64,000 bases of DNA. Origin: Bacteroidota bacterium. GTDB lineage: Bacteria > Bacteroidota > Bacteroidia > Flavobacteriales > Flavobacteriaceae. Below, piece after piece: positions 27,733-38,491 of the stretch. The stretch spans positions 1 to 64,000 of the forward strand of contig JAGXRT010000064.1 in assembly GCA_018335575.1 (NCBI GenBank), written 5' to 3'. The notes beneath the pieces were generated by a model that saw only the letters and a program-made list of their open reading frames with translations, was not told where the DNA came from and ran no database searches. The translations under genes and the position numbers were made by a program. Every line of letters starts with the position of its first letter. Within the stretch, counting starts at the first letter, position 1.

Positions 27733-30126
27733 GTGAAACACACCTACCACATACATGGAATGTCTTGTAACGGCTGTCGTAATCATGTACAGGAAACCCT
27801 AGCAAAAGTACCTGGGGTTACTCAGGTTGATGTACAGCTGGAAACAGCCGAAGCAGTGATTGAAATGCATACCCACCTTCCAATTAAACACTTTCAAAAA
27901 GCACTTCAAGACGATGGCGGTCAGTACAGCATCCATCCACACGGCAAACTGCCACCGCCAAAGCGTATCAAAAAAACAGCTGTTGAACATACAGGCAGCA
28001 AAATTTATTACTGCCCCATGCATTGTGAAGGTGACAAAACCTATGACTGTCCCCGAGACTGTCCGGTGTGCGGAATGGATTTAGTACCCATTCTGGATGA
28101 ACTTTCATCCGAAGAAAAACCCTACCGCAAACTGCAGCAAAAACTATTGATAGCAACACTCTTTACGCTGCCCATCTTTTTAATAGCCATGAGTGAAATG
28201 CTTATGCATAATCCCCTTTATGACCTCTTAGAACAAAAATATTGGAATTGGATACAATTGTTCTTATCACTACCGGTGGTGTTTTATGCCACCTGGATGT
28301 TTTTTGAACGGGCATACAAGAGCCTAAATACGTTGAATCTCAATATGTTTACGCTTATTGGCATCGGTGCAGGTGTTGCTTGGAGCTTTAGTGTAGTTGG
28401 ATTGCTTTTTCCCGATGTATTTCCTGAGCAATTTAAAACTGCTTCTGGTTCGGTACATGTGTACTTTGAGGCAGCCACGGTAATTCTGACGCTGGTATTG
28501 TTAGGTCAGTTATTGGAGGCTCGTGCTCACAGCAAAACCAATTCAGCTGTAAAAGAATTATTGAAACTAGCCCCAAACACTGCTTATAAAATTGTAGAAG
28601 GCCGAGAAGTTAAAGTTTCTATTGATGAAATAGCATTGCAGGATGTGATTAGGGTTAAACCGGGTGATAAAATCCCGGTAGATGGCGTTATTATTAAAGG
28701 ATCAACCAATATTGATGAATCGATGATTACCGGCGAACCTATACCCGTTCATAAAACCATAGGCGATCCCGTCAGCAGTGGTACCATCAACGGTCATCAA
28801 TCCTTCTTAATGCAAGCAAAAAAAATAGGAAGTGAAACCTTGTTGGCACAAATCATTCAAATGGTGAACGATGCAAGCCGTAGCCGCGCACCCATTCAGA
28901 ACCTGGCCGATAGGGTATCAGGCTATTTTGTACCAGTGGTTATCGGAATTTCAATGCTTACTTTTTTTGCCTGGGCTATTTGGGGTCCCGAACCAGCCTA
29001 TGTTTACGCCCTGATTAATGCCATTGCAGTCTTAATAATTGCCTGCCCATGTGCTTTGGGCTTAGCAACACCTATGTCTGTAATGGTGGGCATAGGTAAA
29101 GGTGCTCAAAATGGAGTCTTAATTAAAAATGCGGAGGCACTGGAAAAAATGAATCAGATAGACACGCTTATTGTTGATAAAACAGGCACCCTAACCGAAG
29201 GTAAGCCTTCTGTAGAATCCATAAAATCCTTCAGCGAGGGCTACAATGAGCAAGAAGTACTGAATTTTATGGTATCCCTAAATATACACAGCGAACATCC
29301 CCTGGCAGCAGCAATAGTCCAATATGGCCAAAAACACGAGGCCGTGATTTACGAGTTGAACGACTTCAAGGCTATATCGGGTAAGGGTGTTGAAGCACAT
29401 CTCAAAACCAACAAACTTGCCTTGGGAAATCCTGCTATGATGGATTATGTTCAGGCAGTAATTCCAAGCCACATACTAGAAAAAGCTACAGCCTACCAAA
29501 AGCAAGGTAAAACCGTATCCTATCTGGCTATTGATAGCAGTGTAGTTGGATTTGTAGTAATTAGCGATCGTATTAAGGTAAATAGCGCTCAAGCAATAGC
29601 AGCACTGCAACAGATGGGAATCGCAGTTATTATGCTTACAGGGGACAATGAAAATACCGCCCAGAGTGTTGCCATTTCGCTTAAACTTGACACCTACATG
29701 GCTGGTATGTTACCAGAGGACAAACTAAAGGAGGTTGAAAGACTACAAGCTACCAACAAAGTAGTAGCCATGGCGGGTGATGGCATCAATGATGCGCCGT
29801 CATTGGCCAAAAGCGATGTGGGAATCGCCATGGGAACCGGAACCGATGTAGCTATAGAGAGTGCTATGATTACCTTAATTCAAGGCGATTTAAGAGGTAT
29901 CGTCAAAGCCAAACGCCTCAGCAATGCCGTCATGCGCAACATTAGACAAAACTTGTTTTTTGCATTGATTTACAACACCTTGGGTGTTCCGGTAGCTGCC
30001 GGAGTCCTGTATCCATTTTTCGGAATCTTGTTATCCCCTATGATAGCAGCATTGGCCATGAGTTTCAGTTCGGTTTCTGTTATCGGAAATGCATTGCGCT
30101 TGCGCAGTTTGAATTTAAAGAATTAA
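27733..30126 (+). CDS. copA: heavy-metal (Cu-type) P1B ATPase with HMA domain and Cys-rich metal-binding domain
   Basis: GMSCNGCRNHVQETL HMA, YYCPMHCEGDKTYDCPRDCPVCGMDL, CPCALGLATP, DKTGTLTEG, GDGINDAPSLA; GTG start. Confidence 0.85.
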   Translation: MKHTYHIHGMSCNGCRNHVQETLAKVPGVTQVDVQLETAEAVIEMHTHLPIKHFQKALQDDGGQYSIHPHGKLPPPKRIKKTAVEHTGSKIYYCPMHCEGDKTYDCPRDCPVCGMDLVPILDELSSEEKPYRKLQQKLLIATLFTLPIFLIAMSEMLMHNPLYDLLEQKYWNWIQLFLSLPVVFYATWMFFERAYKSLNTLNLNMFTLIGIGAGVAWSFSVVGLLFPDVFPEQFKTASGSVHVYFEAATVILTLVLLGQLLEARAHSKTNSAVKELLKLAPNTAYKIVEGREVKVSIDEIALQDVIRVKPGDKIPVDGVIIKGSTNIDESMITGEPIPVHKTIGDPVSSGTINGHQSFLMQAKKIGSETLLAQIIQMVNDASRSRAPIQNLADRVSGYFVPVVIGISMLTFFAWAIWGPEPAYVYALINAIAVLIIACPCALGLATPMSVMVGIGKGAQNGVLIKNAEALEKMNQIDTLIVDKTGTLTEGKPSVESIKSFSEGYNEQEVLNFMVSLNIHSEHPLAAAIVQYGQKHEAVIYELNDFKAISGKGVEAHLKTNKLALGNPAMMDYVQAVIPSHILEKATAYQKQGKTVSYLAIDSSVVGFVVISDRIKVNSAQAIAALQQMGIAVIMLTGDNENTAQSVAISLKLDTYMAGMLPEDKLKEVERLQATNKVVAMAGDGINDAPSLAKSDVGIAMGTGTDVAIESAMITLIQGDLRGIVKAKRLSNAVMRNIRQNLFFALIYNTLGVPVAAGVLYPFFGILLSPMIAALAMSFSSVSVIGNALRLRSLNLKN

Positions 30127-30149
30127 AATCTCTTAAACTGCTTGTGACA

Positions 30150-31724
30150 TTATTCGTAATCGAGGCTAAAAAAGGCCCCGCGGTTTTCTTTGCGTTCAAG
30201 CGACTGGGTTACAATTAAAAAAGCAATGGCATTGAGGTTGCGTAGCTCTGCAAGCTGGGGCGACATTTTTGACTTGGCGTATAGCTTTTCGGTATCCTGA
30301 TACAAGTAGTTGAGCTGATCCAGTGCTTTTTCCAAACGCTCATTCGAACGTACGATGGATACTAAGTTACTCATAATGGTTTGCACCATTTTGCGGTTGT
30401 GAGTAATGAGAATCAGTTCGTCTGGAGCGGTAGTCCCTTCTTCGTTCCATTCGGGTATAGCTACTTTTTTAGGTTCTAAATAAGCCGGATGGGCAATGAT
30501 GTCTTCAGCAATTTTTTGGGCATATACCAGCGCTTCGAGTAGTGAATTGGAGGCCAAGCGGTTGGCACCGTGAAGTCCGGTTCTTGAACACTCACCACAG
30601 GCATATAAGTTTTTAATAGACGACCTTCCATGTATATCTACCTCAATACCTCCGCACAAATAGTGCGAGGCAGGAACTACCGGTATGGAATCGCGACTTA
30701 TATCTACGCCTATGCGTTTGCACTTACTGTAGATATTGGGGAAATGATTTTTAAAGGCTTCTTTATCCAAATGGGTACAGTCTAAATAAACACACTCATC
30801 GCCAGTACGCAGCATTTCCATATTAATGGCTCGCGCTACGATATCACGTGAAGCTAATTCAGCCCTGCCGTCGATATCAAGCATAAAGCGTTTGCCTTCC
30901 TTGTTGCGCAAGTAGGCACCAAAACCTCGAACAGCCTCTGATATGAGAAAAGATGGACTCTCGCCCGGTTTGTACAAAGCCGTAGGATGGAACTGTACAA
31001 ACTCCATTTCACTTACCTTGGCTTTAGCTCTGAAGGCCATAGCTATGCCGTCGCCAGTAGCAATAGTAGGGTTTGTTGTTGAAGCATACACCTGACCAAT
31101 ACCGCCTGTTGCCAGTATGGTTACCCCAGCCACATAGGTATCTATAGACTGGGTTTGCTGGTTCATGATGTAAGCTCCAAAACAGTTGATTTCTTCGTCT
31201 GGGGATATAATCTTTTTTTCTTCGGTATGGTGTTCTGTAATTATATCAATGGCAAAATGATAGGGTAATAAACTGATGTTCTTGAGTTGTTCAATTTGTT
31301 CGAGCAGGGTGAGTTCAATCTCCAAACCTGTTACATCTTTGTGGTGGATAATGCGATGGGCAGAATGGCCTCCTTCCTTTCCTAAATCAAGATCGCCCTT
31401 GGTATCCATATCAAATTCAGCTCCCCAGTTAATCAGTTTTTCCAGGCAAGCAGGAGCTTCTTTGATTACCATATTTACCACCTCCATATCGTTTAAATAA
31501 TCGCCAGCTTTAAGCGTATCGTCGATATGACTTTGAAACGAATCGAGCTTGTCCCAAACAACGGCGATGCCGCCCTGGGCGTATTTGGTATTCGACTCAC
31601 TTTCCTGAGCCTTGGTTACCACGGTAATTTTTTTGTTGGGATATGCTATGGCCGTTTTTATGGCAATGGCCAGTCCGGCGATACCCGAACCCAAAATGAG
31701 AATATCAGTTTTAAACCTACTCAT
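30150..31724 (-). CDS. nadB: L-aspartate oxidase
   Basis: ILGSGIAGLAIAIK, TKYAQGGIAVVWD, HGANRLASNSLLEALVYA. Confidence 0.93.
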   Translation of the reverse strand: MSRFKTDILILGSGIAGLAIAIKTAIAYPNKKITVVTKAQESESNTKYAQGGIAVVWDKLDSFQSHIDDTLKAGDYLNDMEVVNMVIKEAPACLEKLINWGAEFDMDTKGDLDLGKEGGHSAHRIIHHKDVTGLEIELTLLEQIEQLKNISLLPYHFAIDIITEHHTEEKKIISPDEEINCFGAYIMNQQTQSIDTYVAGVTILATGGIGQVYASTTNPTIATGDGIAMAFRAKAKVSEMEFVQFHPTALYKPGESPSFLISEAVRGFGAYLRNKEGKRFMLDIDGRAELASRDIVARAINMEMLRTGDECVYLDCTHLDKEAFKNHFPNIYSKCKRIGVDISRDSIPVVPASHYLCGGIEVDIHGRSSIKNLYACGECSRTGLHGANRLASNSLLEALVYAQKIAEDIIAHPAYLEPKKVAIPEWNEEGTTAPDELILITHNRKMVQTIMSNLVSIVRSNERLEKALDQLNYLYQDTEKLYAKSKMSPQLAELRNLNAIAFLIVTQSLERKENRGAFFSLDYE

Positions 31725-32728
31725 TATTTAGCAGATAACTCCAACATGCGTTGTATTGGTTTAAGTGCTTTGACGCGGATATCTTCGGGAACAGTAACTT
31801 CCGGAAGTTCGTGTTTCAAACAAATATAGAGCTTTTGCAGGGTGTTCATCTTCATAAAATGACACTCAGAACAGGCACAGGTATTGTCTTCTTTAGCTGG
31901 CGCCGGTATTAACTTTTTATGAGGAACCTCTTTCTGCATTTCGTGTAAAATACCTGCTTCTGTGGCTACGATAAACTCCAGCGCATCGGTATTTTTAGCG
32001 TAATTAATCAAACCAGAAGTTGAGCCTATGTATTCGGCAGCACGTAGTATAACCGCCTCAGATTCAGGATGTGCAATGATACGGGCATTGGGATATTTCT
32101 TATGAGTAGTCAACAGTTTCTCAATCGAAAATGCCTCGTGAACAATACAAGCCCCTTCCCAAAGCAACATATTTCGTCCGGTTAATTTATTGATGTAATC
32201 GCCTAAATTTTTATCAGGAGCAAAGATAATGGGTTGATCGAGTGGTATGGAATCAATGATTTTTTTGGCGTTTGATGATGTACATGTAATATCGCTAATC
32301 GCTTTAACAGCTGCTGTAGTATTTACATAGGTAACCACTAAATGATTAGGGTGCTTGTCTTTAAATGCCTGTAAATCTTCTGCGCTGCAGGCTTCAGCCA
32401 ATGAACAGCCCGCGTTTAAATCTGGAATAATTACTTTTTTTGACGGGTTTAAGATTTTGGCGGTTTCAGCCATAAAATGTACTCCGGCAAACACAATGAT
32501 ATCAGCCTCTACTTTCTCAGCTTCCTGTGATAAACCCAGACTATCTCCAACATAATCTGCAATATCTTGAATAGCAGGTTCTTGATAGTAGTGCGCAAGA
32601 ATTACAGCATTTTTCTCTTTTTTCAATCGTTTAATTTCAGCAACTAAATCGATCGTTTTGGGCACTTCAATATCGAGAAATCCCTTTTTATCAATATGTT
32701 GTATAGCTAATTTAATGTCAGTTTCCAT
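31724..32728 (-). CDS. nadA: quinolinate synthase
   Basis: [50 protein letters not shown]. Confidence 0.93.
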   Translation of the reverse strand: METDIKLAIQHIDKKGFLDIEVPKTIDLVAEIKRLKKEKNAVILAHYYQEPAIQDIADYVGDSLGLSQEAEKVEADIIVFAGVHFMAETAKILNPSKKVIIPDLNAGCSLAEACSAEDLQAFKDKHPNHLVVTYVNTTAAVKAISDITCTSSNAKKIIDSIPLDQPIIFAPDKNLGDYINKLTGRNMLLWEGACIVHEAFSIEKLLTTHKKYPNARIIAHPESEAVILRAAEYIGSTSGLINYAKNTDALEFIVATEAGILHEMQKEVPHKKLIPAPAKEDNTCACSECHFMKMNTLQKLYICLKHELPEVTVPEDIRVKALKPIQRMLELSAK

Positions 32729-32907
32729 GCCGTTTCATTTCATTATATACGACAAAAATAATGCCTTTATGAATAAGTACCGCATGATTTGGGGAATTTT
32801 AGCCAAAATAAGGCATCAGGAGTATGTATAATAGCTTATTTAAAAGCAATCAGTGACTAAATTTTGTAACTTTGTAACTTTTAAAACAGCACTAGATCCC
32901 TAATTGG

Positions 32908-33906
32908 ATGAATCAACTGATTGACAAACACGGCAGAACCATTAACTACTTGCGCATGGCGGTAACTGATCGTTGCAATTTGCGTTGCCAGTACTGTATG
33001 CCTGCTACAGGCAACGACTTTGTAGAACGTAAACAACTGCTTAGTTATAAAGAAATGTACCGCATAACACGTGTATTGTCCGATCTGGGAATCACCAAAA
33101 TACGTCTTACCGGTGGTGAGCCTTTTGTGCGGACCGACTTTATAAATTTTTTACAGATGCTATCGTTCAATGATAAGCTTGAAGAAATCAATATTACTAC
33201 CAACGGCGTATTACTTTATAAATACTTGCCCGAATTGGAAAATCTGGGTAAAATAAAACACATTAACCTAAGTTTAGATACCTTAAAAGCAGATAAATTC
33301 AGGACAATTACCCGTATGGATGTATTTGACCGTGTAATGCAGAGTTTTGATTACCTTAAAAATTCGAATCAGCTTAAATTAAAAGTAAATTTCGTAGTGC
33401 AGTCGGGTATCAATACTGATGAAATAATTGATTTTATTGAACTTACTAAAGACAAAGCCATATCGGTGCGTTTTATTGAAGAAATGCCGTTTAATGGGGT
33501 GGGCTTAAAAGATTATAAGCAAACCTGGGATTATGAAACCATTTTAAATCATATTAATAAACATTATCAAGAAATCACTCCCTTGGTTTCTAAAAAATCT
33601 TCAACTTCAGTAAATTTCAGCCTTCCTTCTTATAAAGGAAGCTTTGGAATTATTCCAGCTTTTACACGTACTATTTGCCATGATTGTAACAGGATTCGCA
33701 TTACATCAACCGGAAATTTTAAAAACTGTCTTTTTGATGAAGGAGTCTTTAGTGTACGCGACTTTTTAAGAAAAGGCGTGTCTGATAATGATTTAAAAGA
33801 ACTTTTTATCAAAACAGTTCATCAAAAACCTGCAAACGGATTCATTGCCGAACAAAGCAGAGCAAACAAAAATATTTCTGAAAGCATGTCTAATATTGGC
33901 GGTTAA
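32908..33906 (+). CDS. moaA: GTP 3',8-cyclase MoaA (radical SAM)
   Basis: LRMAVTDRCNLRCQYCMP, IRLTGGEPFVR, C-terminal CHDCNRIRITSTGNFKNCLF, terminal GG. Confidence 0.93.
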   Translation: MNQLIDKHGRTINYLRMAVTDRCNLRCQYCMPATGNDFVERKQLLSYKEMYRITRVLSDLGITKIRLTGGEPFVRTDFINFLQMLSFNDKLEEINITTNGVLLYKYLPELENLGKIKHINLSLDTLKADKFRTITRMDVFDRVMQSFDYLKNSNQLKLKVNFVVQSGINTDEIIDFIELTKDKAISVRFIEEMPFNGVGLKDYKQTWDYETILNHINKHYQEITPLVSKKSSTSVNFSLPSYKGSFGIIPAFTRTICHDCNRIRITSTGNFKNCLFDEGVFSVRDFLRKGVSDNDLKELFIKTVHQKPANGFIAEQSRANKNISESMSNIGG

Positions 33907-33918
33907 AAGTAGTATACT

Positions 33919-35115
33919 ATGAGTTTAATAAGTGTAGAGAAAGCCACAGCAATTGTACTTGAAAACACCCTTAATTTTGGAAAGGAAACTGTAGATTTAA
34001 AAGAGGCTAACAACAGAATTTTAAAAGAAGCTGTATATGCTGACCGTGATTTTCCGCCTTTTGACCGTGTTAGCATGGACGGCATTGCAATAGTAACCGA
34101 CACATTTAAACAAGGCCAACGGGCTTTTACTGTTGAAAACATTCAAGCTGCTGGAAGCAAACAGCTTTCATTAATAAACCCAGCAAACTGTATAGAAGTT
34201 ATGACCGGTGCCATTTTACCTTTAAATACCGATGCAGTTATACCCTATGAATACGTGGAAATAGAAAACGGTATTGCTACAGTTACTATAAAGCAATTAA
34301 CCTATTTTAAAAATATTCACCCCAAAGGATTTGACCATCAAAATGGAACTTTGCTAATTGATGAAAATACCCTTATTACACCAGCAGAAATTGGCGTATT
34401 GGCTTCGGTTGGAAAAGCATCCGTTGTTGTAGCAAAGCAACCCAGAATTGCCATTGTGGCAACTGGTGATGAATTGGTGGATGTTGATAAGATTCCGGTC
34501 GATTACCAAATTAGAAAGAGCAATGTGTATACTGTTTTAGGCTTATTAAACTCGCTTCGTTTAACCGCTGAGATTTTCCATTTAAAGGACCAGCAAGAAT
34601 TGCTGAGAAATGAAATTAGCAAGTTGTTAAACACTTTTGATGTTTTAATTTTTAGCGGCGGTGTAAGTAAAGGGAAATTTGATTTATTACCTGAAGTATT
34701 CAATCAATTAGGAGTTCAAAAAGTGTTTCACCGTGTACAACAAAGACCCGGTAAACCGTTTTGGTTTGGTAGAAAAAATTCAAAATTGGTTTTTGCTTTT
34801 CCTGGGAATCCCGTGGCAACTTTTTTAAACTTTTTAAAATACTTTAAACCCTGGTATTTAAAATCGGTTGGACTTCCATTTAACATTGTTAATTTTGCTA
34901 TTTTAGATGATGATTTTGAGTTTACGCCTAATTTAACGTATTTCCTACAGGTTAAAGTGAACAATAGTGAAGGGCAGTTAATTGCAAAACCAATCGCAGG
35001 AAAAGGTTCTGCCGATTTAGTAAACCTGCTTTATGCAGATGGTTTTATAGAATTATCTGCATCAAAATCTGTATTTAAAAAAGGCGAAGTATTGCCCTAT
35101 ATTTCATTTAGATAA
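33919..35115 (+). CDS. moeA: molybdopterin molybdenumtransferase
   Basis: DFPPFDRVSMDGIAI, VIFSGGVSKGKFD, VFAFPGNPVATF. Confidence 0.9.
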   Translation: MSLISVEKATAIVLENTLNFGKETVDLKEANNRILKEAVYADRDFPPFDRVSMDGIAIVTDTFKQGQRAFTVENIQAAGSKQLSLINPANCIEVMTGAILPLNTDAVIPYEYVEIENGIATVTIKQLTYFKNIHPKGFDHQNGTLLIDENTLITPAEIGVLASVGKASVVVAKQPRIAIVATGDELVDVDKIPVDYQIRKSNVYTVLGLLNSLRLTAEIFHLKDQQELLRNEISKLLNTFDVLIFSGGVSKGKFDLLPEVFNQLGVQKVFHRVQQRPGKPFWFGRKNSKLVFAFPGNPVATFLNFLKYFKPWYLKSVGLPFNIVNFAILDDDFEFTPNLTYFLQVKVNNSEGQLIAKPIAGKGSADLVNLLYADGFIELSASKSVFKKGEVLPYISFR

Positions 35116-35126
35116 CTAACCACATT

Positions 35127-35633
35127 ATGGAGTTTACACATCTCAATAAAAATCAACAACCAACCATGGTAAATGTTGGTGACAAAAAAATAACAACCCG
35201 AACAGCTATTGCAAAAGCCACCATGCAGCTAGGTGAAGAACTTATCACTTTATTTGAAAATAATGAGTTGATAACTAAAAAAGGAGCTGTCTTTCAAACC
35301 GCCATCATTGCTGGTATTCAGGCAGTTAAAAAAACACATGAATTAATACCAATGTGCCATCCGTTATTAATTGATGGGGTAGCAATTGATATTCAATTGC
35401 TAAACAAAACAGATATAGAAATTTACTGTGAGGTAAGCATGGAAGGCAAAACCGGTGTAGAGATGGAAGCTTTAACAGGTGTATCTGTAGCTGCCTTAAC
35501 AGTTTATGATATGTGTAAATCTGTTTCAAAAGCAATCGTTATTAAAGAAATTTTGTTGGTAGAAAAAACTGGAGGAAAATCGGATTATAAGATGAAATAT
35601 CAAACAAATGACAAAACACCAAAAACACACTAA
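35127..35633 (+). CDS. moaC: cyclic pyranopterin monophosphate synthase
   Basis: THLNKNQQPTMVNVGDKKITTRTAIA, IPMCHPLLIDGVAI, EMEALTGVSVAALTVYDMCKS. Confidence 0.93.
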   Translation: MEFTHLNKNQQPTMVNVGDKKITTRTAIAKATMQLGEELITLFENNELITKKGAVFQTAIIAGIQAVKKTHELIPMCHPLLIDGVAIDIQLLNKTDIEIYCEVSMEGKTGVEMEALTGVSVAALTVYDMCKSVSKAIVIKEILLVEKTGGKSDYKMKYQTNDKTPKTH

Positions 35634-36726
35634 ATTACCGCTAAGAACTATGGGGACATTTGCTCCAAATGAAATAGCTATTTTAGGCAGTACATGTGGT
35701 ACAATAACAGATTTTGTCACTAACTTAGCATCTTTCCTAAAGCCATTATCATTGACTTATGTAGATGCGTCACATCATGCATTAACCGAAAAACCTAATA
35801 TAAATTACCTTACTTTTAATGCCAATCAAACCATAACTATTCAAAAAGATATTCAAGATAATAAATTTGCCAATTATCCACTTTTTCAAAACAGTGATAT
35901 TTGCTTTATCAATGGAAATCATTACCAAGGAACCCATCAAATTGTTATTATTGACAAGGAAAAAGAAGCATCACTTAAGAAAAGAATTAATCAACTAACC
36001 GATGTTATATGTTTTGTGTTAAAAGATAAAAATACTCCTGTATTTGAATATTTAAAAGATGTAATTGAAACTGTTGAAACAATTCCGGTTTATACCCTAG
36101 ATGAAATAGAAAAAACAGCAAAAACGGTTAACGATTTATATATTAGAAAAGAACCCCAATTACATGGTCTGGTGTTAATTGGCGGTAAAAGTGAACGCAT
36201 GGGAAGTGACAAAAGCTTGTTACAGTACTACGGAATTGCACAACGCGATTATTTAATTAAGTTGCTTTCAACCATTGTAAATGGTAGCGTTTATGTATCG
36301 AGCAGAAAAGAACAAGACGCTGATTTTGAAAATATTATTACAGATACTTTTATCGGTCTTGGACCCTTAGGAGGTATTTGCTCTGCCTTTATGCAACACC
36401 CAAACAATGCCTTTTTAGTAGTTGCAACTGACTTACCTTTTGTTAATAAAGAAACCTTGGAATTGTTAATTAGCAAAAGAAATCCGTCAAAAATTGCCAC
36501 CACATTTATAGGTAAAAATAATCCGTTTCCTGAACCCTTAATAACTATTTGGGAACCAAAAGCCTACCCGGTTTTATTAAATTACATAAGCTTGGGCTAT
36601 TCATGTCCTAGAAAAGTATTGATTAATTCGGATGTTGAATTGATTACTATAGACGAGAAGTATATTAAAAACATAAACACTCCGGCAGAGTTTAAAGAAG
36701 CTAAGAATCAACTTAACCAAAAATAA
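35608..36726 (+). CDS. MobA-like NTP transferase with additional N-terminal domain
   Basis: C-terminal GLVLIGGKSERMGSDKSLLQYYG and GPLGGICSAF; about 180-aa N-terminal extension. Confidence 0.8.
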   Translation: MTKHQKHTKLPLRTMGTFAPNEIAILGSTCGTITDFVTNLASFLKPLSLTYVDASHHALTEKPNINYLTFNANQTITIQKDIQDNKFANYPLFQNSDICFINGNHYQGTHQIVIIDKEKEASLKKRINQLTDVICFVLKDKNTPVFEYLKDVIETVETIPVYTLDEIEKTAKTVNDLYIRKEPQLHGLVLIGGKSERMGSDKSLLQYYGIAQRDYLIKLLSTIVNGSVYVSSRKEQDADFENIITDTFIGLGPLGGICSAFMQHPNNAFLVVATDLPFVNKETLELLISKRNPSKIATTFIGKNNPFPEPLITIWEPKAYPVLLNYISLGYSCPRKVLINSDVELITIDEKYIKNINTPAEFKEAKNQLNQK

Positions 36727-36728
36727 AC

Positions 36729-37829
36729 ATGAATCAACCATCGTTTAGCGAACTATACGAGCGCCAAATAAGCCTTAAAGAAATAGGCGAATTCGGTCAG
36801 CATTTGTTACAAAATAGCAGTATTGTTGTAGTTGGATGCGGTGGATTGGGAAGTATGGTTGCTGTTAAGTTAGCGGCCAGTGGCATAGGTACTATTCATT
36901 TGGTAGATTATGATGTGGTATCGATATCCAATTTACACAGACAAGTTTTTTATACGCTGGAAGATGTTGGTAAAAGCAAAGTTAATTGCTTAAAAAAATA
37001 TATCAACAAGATTACTCCGTTTGTAAAAATTATTGAACATCAATTAATGGTATCAAAAAATAATATTAACGAAGTATTACAACATGCAGAACTAATTGTA
37101 GATTGTACCGATGATTTATATATTAAATACCTGATAAATGATGCCTGCGTTATGAGTCAAAAAACATTGATATACGGATCATTGCATAAATTTGACGGAT
37201 ATATTGCCACGTTTAATCACCTTTTAGCAGATGGTAGTAGAACTGCCAATTTAAGAGATGCATTTCCTGAAATTCCAGAAAAATTACCACCTTCCTGCGC
37301 TGAAGTAGGAACACTCAATACCATTGTAGGCATAATCGCTTTATATCAAGCCAATGAAGTTTTAAAATTAGTTTTAAAAAAAGGCAGTTTATTTACTGAT
37401 AAACTTTTTATCTACAATAGCTTGTACAATACTTTTCAAACAATACAACTTCAAAAAAAAGTTACTGAAACCAAAATTAAAGCTGATTTTGAGCAGGCAG
37501 ATTACAGTTCAAAATCATGTGAAAGCAAGTTAGACATAGAATCATTATCAGTAAATGAATTCTTAGAAAAGTTAAAAAATGATAATGTAACAGTACTTTC
37601 ATTTGGAGGTAAATTACCTAAAAACAGACATAGCGACAAGGTAATACGATTGCCATATTTGAGTTTTGATCCGTTTAACATGCCAATAAAACATACACAT
37701 GAGTACATTATAGTGTGTGAAAGAGGCACTTTGAGTTATGATGCCGGATTAGCGCTTAAAGAAGCACATCCAACGTTAAAAATATATAACCTTACTAACG
37801 GACTTCAAGCTTTAACTAATTTGTTTTAA
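36729..37829 (+). CDS. moeB: HesA/MoeB/ThiF-family adenylyltransferase with C-terminal rhodanese-like domain
   Basis: SIVVVGCGGLGSMVAVKLAASGIGTIHLVDYDVV; C-terminal HEYIIVCERGTLSYDAGLAL. Confidence 0.85.
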   Translation: MNQPSFSELYERQISLKEIGEFGQHLLQNSSIVVVGCGGLGSMVAVKLAASGIGTIHLVDYDVVSISNLHRQVFYTLEDVGKSKVNCLKKYINKITPFVKIIEHQLMVSKNNINEVLQHAELIVDCTDDLYIKYLINDACVMSQKTLIYGSLHKFDGYIATFNHLLADGSRTANLRDAFPEIPEKLPPSCAEVGTLNTIVGIIALYQANEVLKLVLKKGSLFTDKLFIYNSLYNTFQTIQLQKKVTETKIKADFEQADYSSKSCESKLDIESLSVNEFLEKLKNDNVTVLSFGGKLPKNRHSDKVIRLPYLSFDPFNMPIKHTHEYIIVCERGTLSYDAGLALKEAHPTLKIYNLTNGLQALTNLF

Positions 37830-37830
37830 T

Positions 37831-38355
37831 ATGATCGAATTAACTAAAAATCAGCAACGAGTAAAAAAACTAATAACCCTAATTTCAATTGCGGTTCCAT
37901 TAGTAATTGTAGCCTTGTTTCAAGTTAAATTTGAGGGCAATTTTTCGTACTTACCTCATATATATGCCGTAATAAATGCCTTTACAGCACTAGTATTAAT
38001 ACTGGCAGTTTATTTTATTAAAAAAGGCAACAGGGCTAAACATGAGTTGTTGGTAAAAGTTGCTTTTCTCTTATCACTTACATTTTTAGTGATGTACATC
38101 TTATACCATGCCACTACCGAAGAAACTAAATTTGGAGGTGAAGGAATTCTCCGATATGTATATTTCTTTTTGTTAATTACCCACATTATCACATCCATCA
38201 TTTTAATTCCATTGGTGTTGCACACCTACTTTAGAGCTTTTATAAATGACCTTGAAGGACACAAAAAAATAGCCCCCATTACCTTTATGTTATGGGAGTA
38301 TGTTGCCATAACAGGTGTACTAGTATATTTAATGATTTCGCCTTATTACCAATAA
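37831..38355 (+). CDS. DUF420 membrane protein
   Basis: Multi-TM, LPHIYAVINAFTALVLILAVYFIKKGNRAKHELLVKVAF and HIITSIILIPLVLHTYFRAF. Confidence 0.85.
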   Translation: MIELTKNQQRVKKLITLISIAVPLVIVALFQVKFEGNFSYLPHIYAVINAFTALVLILAVYFIKKGNRAKHELLVKVAFLLSLTFLVMYILYHATTEETKFGGEGILRYVYFFLLITHIITSIILIPLVLHTYFRAFINDLEGHKKIAPITFMLWEYVAITGVLVYLMISPYYQ

Positions 38356-38491
38356 GTATTCAGAACTTGCTGACTTTTTTTATAGACTTATTAATTCTTA
38401 TTATAAATACATAAGTAATATTTATAAATTAATCATTTTAGACTTACCTCATTTGTATACATTGTGACAGAATTCGAATTCAATTATACAA

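Noticed and set aside
27799-28478. Several overlapping small ORFs in copA (27799-28023, 27860-28084, 27968-28159, 28284-28478)
   Set aside because: Lie within a clear P-type ATPase; higher local GC produces longer spurious frames
31276-31829. Plus-strand ORFs within nadB/nadA
   Set aside because: Antisense to conserved NAD biosynthesis genes, no signature
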